A stretch of 64,000 nt of DNA from NCBI RefSeq assembly GCF_015207985.1, contig NZ_JADEVV010000002.1, forward strand, positions 62,001 to 126,000. The letters run 5' to 3'. The position numbers and the translations under genes were made by a program. The number at the start of each line of letters is the position of its first letter. The stretch's first letter is position 1. This DNA comes from Synechocystis salina LEGE 00031. GTDB taxonomy: Bacteria; Cyanobacteriota; Cyanobacteriia; Cyanobacteriales; Microcystaceae. Under the pieces are notes generated by a model, which was given only the letters and a program-made list of their open reading frames with translations, ran no database searches and was not told the DNA's origin. This document shows positions 27,668-36,249 of this stretch, in pieces.

Positions 27668-27907
27668 AGAACTATGCCATGGCCACGGATCTGTTTTTAG
27701 GGTTACTGTTGGGGAGTATCTTAATTTTTTGCTTAGCAGCCCTAAGAGCGTGTTTGGAAAGTTTTATTCTGCCCCCTAAATCTCCTTCGGCAATACTGAG
27801 GGACTTTCGCTCAGTTTCCCCCCAAATTTGGGGGGCCGGGGGGGCTTTTAAAACAGGCCCTAAGCTAATTAACTAATACCCACAGCTCAACTAACCATAT
27901 TGCCACT
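27668..27907 (+). other. intergenic region with possible gene remnant and an 18-base palindrome
   Basis: A 65-codon frame (27679-27876) begins MATDLFLGLLLGSILIFCLAALRA, a good membrane helix, but the rest is low-complexity and runs through the palindrome at 27818-27835. It could be a decayed membrane-protein gene. I do not count it as a working gene. Confidence 0.35.
27818..27835. repeat. perfect 18-base palindrome, cyanobacterial intergenic repeat type
   Basis: CCCCCCAAATTTGGGGGG is a perfect palindrome that can fold as a hairpin. Similar C-rich/AAATTT/G-rich elements are scattered between cyanobacterial genes. It lies between the methyltransferase gene and ureB, and may end transcription of the former or be a dispersed repeat. 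Confidence 0.6.
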
Positions 27908-28216
27908 ATGATTCCCGGCGAAATCATCACCCCCGAAGGTTACCTCGAACTGAATGCTGGCCGCCCTACCTGCACCATCAACGTGGCCAACACCGGCGAT
28001 CGCCCCATTCAAGTCGGTTCCCATTACCATTTCTACGAAGTTAATGCCGCTTTGCAATTTGACCGGGATTTAGCCAGGGGCATGCGGTTGGATATTCCCG
28101 CAGGAACGGCGGTGCGCTTTGAACCAGGGGACGAAAAAACCGTTAACTTGGTGGCCTATGCTGGCAGTCGGGAAGTCTATGGTTTCAATGGCCTGGTGAA
28201 CGGCCCTTTGGATTGA
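27908..28216 (+). CDS. ureB: urease subunit beta
   Basis: A 102-residue urease beta chain, which with UreA and UreC forms the nickel enzyme that splits urea to ammonia and carbon dioxide. It begins [20 protein letters not shown] and holds the family core: [42 protein letters not shown] and the [14 protein letters not shown] end. The length is normal. The other urease genes are absent here, so the urease genes are dispersed, as I recall for PCC 6803. urtA lies only about 2.5 kb away. Confidence 0.96.
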   Translation: MIPGEIITPEGYLELNAGRPTCTINVANTGDRPIQVGSHYHFYEVNAALQFDRDLARGMRLDIPAGTAVRFEPGDEKTVNLVAYAGSREVYGFNGLVNGPLD

Positions 28217-28272
28217 AGAGAATTAGCCAAAAAGTTAGGCTTAGATGTCAGATTAACCCTGGCGATCGCCGC

Positions 28273-28860
28273 CTATTTTTGTTGACTGGTAAATTTTTGC
28301 ATCGCTTCTAACGGCGAAGACATCATTACACACTCTTCTAGTAGGGCAATATCCAAATTTGGAAGCAGTTGGCTTTTGGAAACCGTTTGGTAGCGATCGC
28401 CATCCAGGAAATAGATGGAAAACTTTTTATCTTGCCACATCCAGACTTCGCCAATGCCAAGCCGTTGATATTTTTCCAGTTTTTTGGCACTGCCACTGCT
28501 GACATTAACTTCAATGGCCAGATCGGGATGGGCTTTTTTTTCACCGAGGTAATAGGACTCATCCGGCTCGAAAGACACTGATTCATCCTTGGATTCGCGG
28601 GTGGCACTACCCACCGGAATAAATTCAATTTCCCGTTGCCAGAAATAAATACCCAACAAAATGGCAATCATACTTTTGATTGATTCGTGGTATTCCCCCA
28701 GGGTCATGAACTCAATTACTCCGTCTAGATAGACAATCCTTAGCCCTGGCTGTTGTTCCATCACCGCTTGAATCGCCTTAAAAGCTTCCCAACTGTGACG
28801 ACCGGGCAGCACAAGGGTTTGATCTTGGGTAGGGATCGGTGCAGAACTGGTGATGGTCAT
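28273..28860 (-). CDS. Uma2-family (DUF820) putative endonuclease
   Basis: A 195-residue protein from the ATG at 28860 (MTITSS); the frame continues upstream to 28929 but that part is not typical. The Uma2 fold is recognisable: FMTLGEYHESIKSMIAILLGIY, SVSFEPDESYYLGEKKAHPDLAIEVNVSSGSAKKLEKYQRLGIGEVWMW. The PD-(D/E)xK-like core (PDLAIEV..K..Y) is intact. Cyanobacteria carry dozens of these genes, whose function is unsettled. It converges with ureB. Confidence 0.85.
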   Translation of the reverse strand: MTITSSAPIPTQDQTLVLPGRHSWEAFKAIQAVMEQQPGLRIVYLDGVIEFMTLGEYHESIKSMIAILLGIYFWQREIEFIPVGSATRESKDESVSFEPDESYYLGEKKAHPDLAIEVNVSSGSAKKLEKYQRLGIGEVWMWQDKKFSIYFLDGDRYQTVSKSQLLPNLDIALLEECVMMSSPLEAMQKFTSQQK

Positions 28861-29015
28861 GGGAACAGGCCCTGCTCTGGATGGCACAAATGCAATATTT
28901 TCTATGTTACAAAAAGCCGGGGAAAACATCCTTGCCCCATTGGTTGGAATGCCAATGTCTGACGATGGTTGCCGCCAAATAGTAAAATTAAGCGGTTGTT
29001 TGGAGAATTGGCCCT

Positions 29016-30311
29016 GTGATCGAACGTTACACCCTGCCTGAAATGGGCAAAATTTGGACGGATACCTACAAGCTACAAACCTGGCTAGACGTGGAAATTG
29101 CCGTCTGTGAAGCCCAGGCGGAGTTGGGTTACATCCCTCAATCGGCGGTGGACGAAATCAAGGCCAAAGCCAAATTTGATCCCCAACGGGTGTTGGAAAT
29201 TGAGGCGGAAGTACGTCACGATGTCATCGCCTTTTTGACCAATGTCAACGAGTATGTGGGAGATGCGGGGCGTTATATCCACTTGGGGTTAACCAGTTCC
29301 GATGTGTTGGACACAGCCTTAGCACTGCAGTTGGTGGCTAGCCTCGACCTGATTTTGGAGCAGTTGGAAAAACTAATTCAGGCTATTCGTTACCAAGCCC
29401 AACAACATCGTTACACCGTCATGGTGGGTCGTTCCCATGGCATTCACGCTGAACCCATCACCTTTGGTTTTAAATTGGCCGGTTGGTTGGCGGAAGTACT
29501 AAGAAATCGGGATCGTTTGGTGCGGGTAGCCCAATCCATTGCGGTGGGGAAAATTTCCGGTGCCGTGGGTACCTATGCCAACATTGACCCCAAAGTGGAG
29601 GCGATCGCCTGTCAAAAATTAGGATTGGAACCGGACACTGCTTCCACCCAAGTTATTTCCCGGGACCGCCATGCGGAATACGTACAACAGTTGGCTTTGC
29701 TAGCCGCCTCCCTAGAACGGTTTGCTGTGGAAATCCGTAACCTGCAACGTACCGATGTGTTGGAAGTGGAGGAATATTTTTCCAAGGGTCAGAAGGGTTC
29801 CTCCGCCATGCCCCACAAGCGCAACCCCATCCGTTCAGAACGGTTAACAGGAATGGCCCGCCTAGTCCGGGGCCATGCAGTGGCGGCCCTGGAAAATGTC
29901 GCCCTCTGGCATGAACGGGATATTTCCCACAGTTCCGTGGAGCGGGTGGCCTTTCCCGACTGCTGTATTCTCACCCATTTCATGTTGAAGGAAACCACCG
30001 ATTTGGTGAAAAATTTGCTGGTCTACCCCGAAAATATGAAACGCAATATGAACGTTTACGGCGGGGTGATTTTCAGCCAAAAAGTTCTGTTGGCCCTGGT
30101 GGAAAAGGGCATGAATCGGGAGGAAGCTTACCGTGTCGTGCAAGGTTCCGCCCACCAAGCTTGGAATACGGAAGGGGGAGATTTTGAAAAGTTAATCCGG
30201 GCCGATGGCCAGGTAACCACCCTGCTTTCCCCGGAGGAAATTGACCAATGCTTCGACCCCCAACAACATTTGAGTAACCTGGCGGAAATTTATAGCCGTT
30301 TGGATATTTAG
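29016..30311 (+). CDS. purB: adenylosuccinate lyase
   Basis: A 431-residue fumarase/aspartase-superfamily enzyme acting twice in purine synthesis (SAICAR to AICAR; adenylosuccinate to AMP). It starts with GTG (MIERYTLPEMGKIWTD). The flexible signature loop with the catalytic serine is GSSAMPHKRNP (about residues 260-270), and TSSDVLDTA and GRSHGIHAEPITFG are other active-site blocks. Length is normal for the short bacterial class. The isoaspartyl peptidase gene follows 128 bases downstream. Confidence 0.97.
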   Translation: MIERYTLPEMGKIWTDTYKLQTWLDVEIAVCEAQAELGYIPQSAVDEIKAKAKFDPQRVLEIEAEVRHDVIAFLTNVNEYVGDAGRYIHLGLTSSDVLDTALALQLVASLDLILEQLEKLIQAIRYQAQQHRYTVMVGRSHGIHAEPITFGFKLAGWLAEVLRNRDRLVRVAQSIAVGKISGAVGTYANIDPKVEAIACQKLGLEPDTASTQVISRDRHAEYVQQLALLAASLERFAVEIRNLQRTDVLEVEEYFSKGQKGSSAMPHKRNPIRSERLTGMARLVRGHAVAALENVALWHERDISHSSVERVAFPDCCILTHFMLKETTDLVKNLLVYPENMKRNMNVYGGVIFSQKVLLALVEKGMNREEAYRVVQGSAHQAWNTEGGDFEKLIRADGQVTTLLSPEEIDQCFDPQQHLSNLAEIYSRLDI

Positions 30312-30439
30312 TTATAAGTTTGAATATGTCTTTCTGTTTGGTTGTGACCCATAGTCACCGACAGTTCCTGGTCCATCTTCAACTTGTTAATGTTGGGCTG
30401 ACCAACACCCACACCTTTACCTAAAATTCTATAAATTCT

Positions 30440-31372
30440 ATGACCCCCAAATTAATCATCCATGGTGGTGCCAGTTCCCTCGACGATAAGGGGGGCTTAG
30501 CCACTGTGCGCCAATCTCTGCATCAAATTGTGGCGGCGGTGTATGAAACGTTAACAGCGGGGGGCAGTGCCCTGGAAGCAGTGGTGCAGGGTTGTGAACT
30601 GCTGGAAAATAATCCCCGTTTCAATGCTGGAACTGGATCCGTGCTCCAGTCCGATGGCCAGGTGCGCATGAGTGCTTCTTTAATGGACGGCGATCGCCAG
30701 AATTTTAGTGGGGTGATTAATGTTTCCCGCATTAAAAACCCGATCCAGATGGCCCAGTTTTTGCAGGGTCAAACGGACCGGATTTTGTCTGACTATGGCG
30801 CAGCGGATTTGGCCAGGGAAATGCAACTACCCATCTACGATCCTGCCACTGACTTTCGCATTCAGGAATGGATGGAGGAACGGGGGGAAGATGTGCGTAA
30901 AAAAATGGCTCGGTTAATTGCCGATCCTACCGCAGGCATTGAAGCCAGAAAAGGCACGATCGGGGTGGTCGCCCTAGACAGCAACGGAAAAATCGCGGCG
31001 GGCACTTCCACTGGGGGCAAGGGGTTAGAGCGCATTGGCCGGGTGAGTGATTCCGCTATGCCGGCGGGGAACTATGCCACCCGTTTTGCTGGGGTTAGTT
31101 GCACCGGAGTGGGAGAAGACATCATCAATGAGTGTTTGGCGGCCAAGGTGGTAATCCGGGTCAAAGACGGCCAAGATTTAGCCCAGGCCATGGAAAAATC
31201 CATCGCCGAAGCTTTGGACAATAATACTGACCTAGGGGCGATCGCCTTGGATCATCAGGGCCATATTGCTTGGGGAAAAACCTGTCCCGTCCTCTTGGCG
31301 GCCTATCACACCGGCACGGCGATCGGAGACACCTTGGAGTTAACCGATGGGGACCACCACGGCAACATTTAA
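30440..31372 (+). CDS. isoaspartyl peptidase / plant-type L-asparaginase
   Basis: A 310-residue N-terminal-nucleophile hydrolase. The precursor is cut before a threonine in KGTIGVVALDSNGKIAAGTSTGG (about residue 172), which becomes the catalytic nucleophile. LIIHGGAS at the start and RFNAGTGSVLQSDG are family blocks, and YATRFAGVSCTGVGED lies near the end. It removes damaged isoaspartyl dipeptides and hydrolyses asparagine, releasing ammonia. PCC 6803 has an asparaginase next to purB (Sll0422, from memory). Confidence 0.93.
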   Translation: MTPKLIIHGGASSLDDKGGLATVRQSLHQIVAAVYETLTAGGSALEAVVQGCELLENNPRFNAGTGSVLQSDGQVRMSASLMDGDRQNFSGVINVSRIKNPIQMAQFLQGQTDRILSDYGAADLAREMQLPIYDPATDFRIQEWMEERGEDVRKKMARLIADPTAGIEARKGTIGVVALDSNGKIAAGTSTGGKGLERIGRVSDSAMPAGNYATRFAGVSCTGVGEDIINECLAAKVVIRVKDGQDLAQAMEKSIAEALDNNTDLGAIALDHQGHIAWGKTCPVLLAAYHTGTAIGDTLELTDGDHHGNI

Positions 31373-31556
31373 TCCCTATCCCGATTAAAAATCACAATAC
31401 ACTCCTGAATTTGGTAGATATTTTTATTATTATTACCTCATATTTTTTCAAAATAACTAAATTTAAATATCTCGTTAATTTATGTTTTTTTAAGAGTGAG
31501 AATCTTCCCTTCTTACTATCGCTATTCTATCTTCCCTTTTTTGGTAGTGTTATTTA
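31373..31556. other. AT-rich intergenic sequence at the edge of the IS graveyard
   Basis: After the asparaginase gene the base composition drops sharply (long A/T runs). A 27-base stretch at about 31517-31542 resembles the left arm and loop of a hairpin at 60053-60093. The 10-base word CTTCCCTTxT occurs twice within 35 bases. No gene is seen. Confidence 0.4.
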
Positions 31557-31909
31557 TTATGACCATAACTCATCACATTCGAGAATCAAACCATTAAGAC
31601 AAGACGTTAGACCACTTGTTTCAAAAGAGATTGAGCGATAAAACTTATTAACATAATTCTGCAACCACTTAATTGATATTCCTAGCATTCTCAACAGACC
31701 CCTGAGAGATATTCGATCTAGAAGACCTCGTTCAATGTATTCAATTTCTTGCTTGCTTATGTAATGTTTGATAGGGGTTTTCACAAACTGCCTGCCGCAT
31801 TTCTTGCATAAATACTTTCGTTTTTTATTGTGGATGCTGCCATTCTTCGAAATATGCAATGAACCCCACGATGGCAGGAAGAACATTTACCTTTATCGTG
31901 ATTACTCAT
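31557..31909 (-). pseudogene. IS1-family transposase remnant (InsA-like, frameshifted)
   Basis: From an ATG at 31909, MSNHDKGKCSSC starts the zinc-ribbon of an IS1-type InsA. The frame then changes, and the continuation is CGS-like GSLHISKNGSIHNKKRKYLCKKCGRQFV (split across frames), followed by an RISLRGLLRMLGISIKWLQNYV helix-turn-helix. It stops right after ECDELWS, the point where InsB normally begins, so the catalytic half is missing. Both a frameshift and the 3' truncation make it non-functional. Confidence 0.75.
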
Positions 31910-32827
31910 AGCTCAATCAGTCAATTCAATGGTGTAAGTTTATATGATTTTTACTATGGGTAAATTTTATGGGAAAGTGATATGAATAGTCCAGAAGCTC
32001 TACTCCTATCATGATTGCCATCTATTTTAGACTTTCACTACATAGATAACACCACCGTTGAATGGATTGAGTTTTTCTATAACCGCCAACGATTACATTC
32101 AACCATTGGTTTTCTTTCCCCATCTCAATTTGAGGATAATTTTTACCTCTACCCACAACCACCTGTCCCCGCTTAACTTCCCTCTCCATTTCTTCGAGGT
32201 AAGGTCAATATAGGCTTGTTGATTAAGGTGAGCGCCTATCTGATGGTGTTACGTTTGCAATCTCAAAAAGCTTTTAAGAATTTGTCAATTGTGCAACTCC
32301 TACGCAAAATCAGGCTAGAGGTTGATCCAGGGCAATCGCATAGACCCTGAATTTCTTACTTTTGAAAAGATTTCTGTATCAGTTTGACACCACCACCCCT
32401 CTTGTTGACTTTGTTCTCAACATTATTGACAATCTTTATGGTTTATTGACAAGACGCGATTGCTCTGAAGGTTGATCTAGATTATTTCATCAATCAGCAT
32501 TTTCATGCACTGGTTGGCGGAACTTAGCTTATAAGCTGGTCTTCGGAAATATTGGGAATTATCAGAAGAAACTGGTAGATGTGCTGCAAATCATGCTGGC
32601 TCTGCATTTCAAGCATCACTAACATGAAAATCACTACCGTTCCCGCTCCCATTCTCCCAAGGCATATCAGGTAGCATTCTTCTTTACGTTACGTTACATT
32701 GAATGTAAAGATTTGTAATTCTGATGAGTCTAGTTGTGTGGTGTCTGGAATCACAGCAAGGTACAAAGGACTTTCATAATCAAATTTTTTAACTCAATTT
32801 GTTGTTCATCAAATTTTTTGCTGTTTT
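31910..32827. other. degenerate mobile-element region
   Basis: About 900 bases, AT-rich, with no intact gene. Recognisable pieces are the IS3-like orfB tail at 32027-32176 and two transposase-tail-like snatches, VSAYLMVLRLQSQKAFKNL from 32228 and HENHYRSRSHSPKAYQVAFF near 32630, separated by stops and frame changes. The 12-base word ATCAAATTTTTT appears twice just before the DoxX gene. The whole looks like layered, decayed insertions. Confidence 0.55.
32027..32176 (+). pseudogene. IS3-family transposase orfB, C-terminal fragment
   Basis: The frame encodes DNTTVEWIEFFYNRQRLHS then TIGFLSPSQFEDNF, the typical C-terminal end of IS3-type integrases (YNRxRxHSTIGxxSPxxFE). It ends in a normal stop at 32174-32176. 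Nothing upstream in this frame continues the catalytic domain, so it is a scar. Confidence 0.8.
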
Positions 32828-33355
32828 ATGACTTTACTTTCTTTAGTCACATCGCTACTCAAGCCGAGCCTACAACAAGACATCAAGTTTCACCTGGTTT
32901 GGACCGTGCTTCGAGTCGTGGTCGGTCTCATGATGATTCACAACGGCTTGGATAAGCTCGCTGACATTGAAGGGTTTTCCCGGGCCTATGTCGAAGTCAT
33001 TGGACTTCCTTTCCCTATTTTCTTCAGCTACCTTGCGGCCTTTACAGAATTAGCCGCAGCTCCTCTGGTCGCGATTGGTTTATTAACCCGTCCGGCGGCA
33101 TTAGCTCTGTTTAGCACAATGGCAGTGGCAATGTATCATCATGTTCTAGTCGCGGGACTCAGCATTCCTTACCTAGAATTGTCGGCAATTTATGCGTCTT
33201 GTTTCCTTTTTTTCGCTGTCAATGGTGCCGGGCTACTCTCACTGGATGCATTAATTGTCAATAAAATCGACGCAGCTGCCCTCGTGCCGATTACAACTAA
33301 GCGGACTTCGTTGGAAAATGCCTATGCTGCTGATGATACGATACGGTTAAGGTAG
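32828..33355 (+). CDS. DoxX-family membrane protein
   Basis: A 175-residue protein with four membrane helices: VLRVVVGLMMIHNGLDKL, FFSYLAAFTELAAAPLVAIGLL, ALALFSTMAVAMYHHVL, and YLELSAIYASCFLFFAVNGAG. This is the DoxX/SURF4-like pattern (RVxxGxxFxxHGxxKL, ExxxGxxLxxGLxTR). The ATG at 32828 has AT-rich upstream sequence. The gene lies between IS3 fragments, so it may be a cargo or bystander gene. Its sequence is intact. Relatives affect redox balance or envelope lipids; function here is unknown. Confidence 0.8.
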   Translation: MTLLSLVTSLLKPSLQQDIKFHLVWTVLRVVVGLMMIHNGLDKLADIEGFSRAYVEVIGLPFPIFFSYLAAFTELAAAPLVAIGLLTRPAALALFSTMAVAMYHHVLVAGLSIPYLELSAIYASCFLFFAVNGAGLLSLDALIVNKIDAAALVPITTKRTSLENAYAADDTIRLR

Positions 33356-33416
33356 GCGAAAGTGCGCGCTAGAAGACACATTGCTGAAGTAATCTAGTCC
33401 ATCTTACTTTTCCAAT

Positions 33417-33560
33417 CAGGGTCAGAATCTGCCAAAATCTTTGGGGGGGATACAAATACAAGTAAGGGAGAAAAATCAACAGATAAGGAAGCAGAAATTA
33501 ATGAACTGTTTCGGCAAATAGGTAAATTGAAGGTAGAAAAGGATTTTCTAGCCGACAGAT
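33417..33560 (+). pseudogene. IS3-family transposase orfA fragment
   Basis: The frame contains STDKEAEINELFRQIGKLK then VEKDFLADRS, the leucine-zipper end of IS3-type orfA. Homologues continue with the frameshift into orfB; here the sequence switches abruptly into citramalate-synthase coding sequence at about 33550. It marks one side of a deletion or recombination junction. Confidence 0.75.
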
Positions 33561-34118
33561 CAGCAAGACTTGGCTTGCCGGGCCATTTTAGAAACCCTCA
33601 AAGATCTAGAACAGCAAGGTTACCAATTTGAAGCAGAGGAAGCCAGCTTTGAACTGCTGATGCGCCAGGCCATGGGCGATCGCCAACCCCTATTTTTAGT
33701 GCAAGATTTCCAAGTACATTGGAAACTGCTCACCCCAGCGGAAAACCCCGCTTACCGTAATGCTTTAGCCACGGTGAAAGTAACTGTCAATGGGCAAAAT
33801 ATCCTGGAAGTGGCGGAAGGCAATGGCCCTGTGTCAGCCCTAGACCAAGCTCTGCGTAAAGCCTTGACCCGTTTTTATCCCCAAATTGCCGATTTTCACC
33901 TCACCGATTACAAGGTAAGGATTTTAGATGGGGGGGGCGGCACATCGGCCAAAACCCGTGTGCTAGTGGAATCCAGCAATGGCGATCGCCGTTGGACCAC
34001 TGTGGGCGTATCGGGCAATATTTTGGAAGCATCCTAACAGGCGGTGGTAAAAGGTATTGAATACGGCCTGCGCTTGCTAACCTGTGGCCTGACTAATCAA
34101 GAGGTAATCTCCACTTGA
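33552..34118 (+). pseudogene. citramalate/2-isopropylmalate synthase family, C-terminal remnant
   Basis: Only the C-terminal allosteric (LeuA dimer) domain remains: QQDLACRAILETLKDLEQQ, AEEASFELLMRQAMG, KVRILDGGGGTSAKTRVLVES and RRWTTVGVSGNILEAS, closest to CimA-type enzymes. Two lesions are visible. The TIM-barrel half is gone, replaced at about 33550 by IS3 orfA sequence with a TAG at 33549-33551. A TAA at 34035-34037 interrupts NILEAS-(Y)-QAVVKGIEYGLRL, where homologues have tyrosine (TAC to TAA), and the frame then continues to TGA at 34116-34118. A full copy must exist elsewhere if isoleucine or leucine synthesis needs it. Confidence 0.85.
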
Positions 34119-34187
34119 TATTCCTTGCTTAATCCTAACTCAATAACGCAGTAGTTAGTAATTACAAAATTCAGATAGCTACAATTA

Positions 34188-36218
34188 TCAATTGTGTGGT
34201 GAGCCAGGGCCCTCCGGTCTTGGTTGACCATCAATATAGGTGGCTAAATCCCAAGCTTCTTGCTCCGTTAATGCTCCGTCAAATTGATAGGGCATATTGC
34301 CGTGGATAAATTCCGCTAGGGTATTAATCCTAGCCATCCCTGCTTGGCGATTGAAAGAATGGTCTCCCCACAGGGCCGGGCGATAATAGGTATCACTGCC
34401 ATAGCGACCCTGCCCCAATGCACCATGGCAAAAAGCACATTTTTGTTCAAAAATTGCCTGGCCCAGCTTTGGATTCCCTGCCAGTTTGGCGATCGGAGGG
34501 TAAGGAGTTTTGGGTAAATCTATGTTCAGTACCTGGGCCTGTTCATCCAACCACTGCATATAACTGATAAAAGCTTGGAAATCGGGATTATCAGCGGTAA
34601 TGGGCAGAGGTTTGCCGTTCAGACTATGCTCAAAACAAAGATTGATTCTTTTTTGTAAATGGTCAGTTCCTGGGTATTGATATTTCTTCATCATCCCAAA
34701 CCAAGAAGAAGCCTTAGGATTAGCCCCGGCATTTAAATGACAACTGGCACAATGGAGCTTGGCGATGGGCACAAATTCCGGTATTTGCTCATAGGTTTGG
34801 GTTGATAGTTGATAACCCCGCAGAATGCTATTCCAATGCTGATTGTCCCAAGTGGTTATTGGTTTGTTGGGGGGAGAAACAACTTGGGGATCAATTTGAA
34901 TCGGGAGGGCGTCAGCAAAGGTAAAACTAAAATCTGCCGAGGCAAATTTTTTCACATTGCTGCTGCGGGCAATGGAATGGCAACCCATACAGGAAGAGGT
35001 GTCCTGGATATAGGTTTCTAAGGTTGTATTGCCCAGTAAAGCCGGTAGAACGTGAAAAACGGTATCAGGACTTTTATCCGTCGGTGGTTTGGGAGTGGCC
35101 CATTGGGCATTGATTAACTGGTAATGGCTCCAAACAGAATTCCCCAGTCCTTGTTGCACAAGGCGATTGAGCTCCGCAATGTTATCCACCGCCTGAGTGG
35201 GTTGACTGCAATCAGGATTTTGCGAGGGAATGGGGATTCTGCGGGTAACTTGATTAGGAATGCCTGGTTCTGTTTGTTGATTAGTTAGGCAATTGACACA
35301 CCGATCGCCATGGAGGGAAAAGACTGTATTCGCGGACGCGCTGTGATCCAAGCCGGGGACATTGTCCACTTGTTCATAGGTGGACCAAATCCACTGGGGT
35401 GCACTGGGGGTTTTATACATAATGTGGAATCCCACCAAACCCACCTGGCGTAGTTGATATTCCTTGGTGGTTAAATTTTGCACATAGGCCGGCACTGTGT
35501 GGAAACGGCTAGATTCTTCTGGGTTAATTTCCCGCCAAGCAGCCTTAATCAAAATAGAGCCATCGGGGGCATTGATTTTAGGCAAAAGAGTCTGTTGTTC
35601 TGGGTTATAAAGCTCATTTTCCACCACATAATCAAACAACACCTTATTCATGCGAATTTCGTAACGTACCACGTTGCCCCACTGATCAGTCAAAGTTCCC
35701 GGCAGGGCCCCATCCGCTTTAGTGGGTTGAAAGTCGTCGTTAAGCACTTCATCAACCTTACTTTGGCGAAAGAGAATTTTGGTTGTCCTGTCACCAACTA
35801 AGTCATTAGGTAAGGGTTCATTACTATTCCATGGCTTTGGTGCAACTCCATTGGGTAAATAAACTTCACTGGTTTCTTTCCAGGTTTCCCACACCCTCGG
35901 CCCTGGGGCGTTGATAGCCAAATTTTTGTTCGCCACCCCCCGATCTCCGACCATGGCGGGCCAATTAAGGGCAATGAATTCTTGCCAGGCAAAGGTATCC
36001 ACCGCCCGTTGTACAACATTGAAATTGGTTTGCTTAAGTTCCCCTTCCACGTCTGCCGGCAACTGCCAACTAATAGTAAGGGGAGATAATTTGGCATTAC
36101 AAACCCCAGGCAAAGGGATAGTGGGAACGATTTTAGAGCTGACTGGAATTACCAGAAAAAAAAACAGCACAAAAATAATCACAACTAGGGCATAAGCCAT
36201 AATTCTTCCTATTTTCAT
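34188..36218 (-). CDS. exported multi-heme cytochrome c-type protein
   Basis: A 676-residue protein with an N-terminal signal anchor (about residues 8-28, hydrophobic). Three c-type heme sites are present: CMGCH (about residue 412), CASCH (about 492) and CAFCH (about 604, in a cytochrome c domain with MPYQF as a possible distal ligand region). A fourth CVNC near residue 315 lacks the histidine. It starts 31 bases after the stop of mncA on the same strand, so the two are probably one transcript. PCC 6803 has a similar protein next to mncA (Sll1359, from memory). It is likely periplasmic; the electron partner is unknown. Confidence 0.8.
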   Translation of the reverse strand: MKIGRIMAYALVVIIFVLFFFLVIPVSSKIVPTIPLPGVCNAKLSPLTISWQLPADVEGELKQTNFNVVQRAVDTFAWQEFIALNWPAMVGDRGVANKNLAINAPGPRVWETWKETSEVYLPNGVAPKPWNSNEPLPNDLVGDRTTKILFRQSKVDEVLNDDFQPTKADGALPGTLTDQWGNVVRYEIRMNKVLFDYVVENELYNPEQQTLLPKINAPDGSILIKAAWREINPEESSRFHTVPAYVQNLTTKEYQLRQVGLVGFHIMYKTPSAPQWIWSTYEQVDNVPGLDHSASANTVFSLHGDRCVNCLTNQQTEPGIPNQVTRRIPIPSQNPDCSQPTQAVDNIAELNRLVQQGLGNSVWSHYQLINAQWATPKPPTDKSPDTVFHVLPALLGNTTLETYIQDTSSCMGCHSIARSSNVKKFASADFSFTFADALPIQIDPQVVSPPNKPITTWDNQHWNSILRGYQLSTQTYEQIPEFVPIAKLHCASCHLNAGANPKASSWFGMMKKYQYPGTDHLQKRINLCFEHSLNGKPLPITADNPDFQAFISYMQWLDEQAQVLNIDLPKTPYPPIAKLAGNPKLGQAIFEQKCAFCHGALGQGRYGSDTYYRPALWGDHSFNRQAGMARINTLAEFIHGNMPYQFDGALTEQEAWDLATYIDGQPRPEGPGSPHN

Positions 36219-36249
36219 GCCATTATTCTCCCTTGGTATTTATAAATAA

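Noticed and set aside
27679-27876. 65-codon frame beginning with a hydrophobic helix
   Set aside because: The second half runs through a palindromic repeat and low-complexity sequence; there is no support that it is a working gene.
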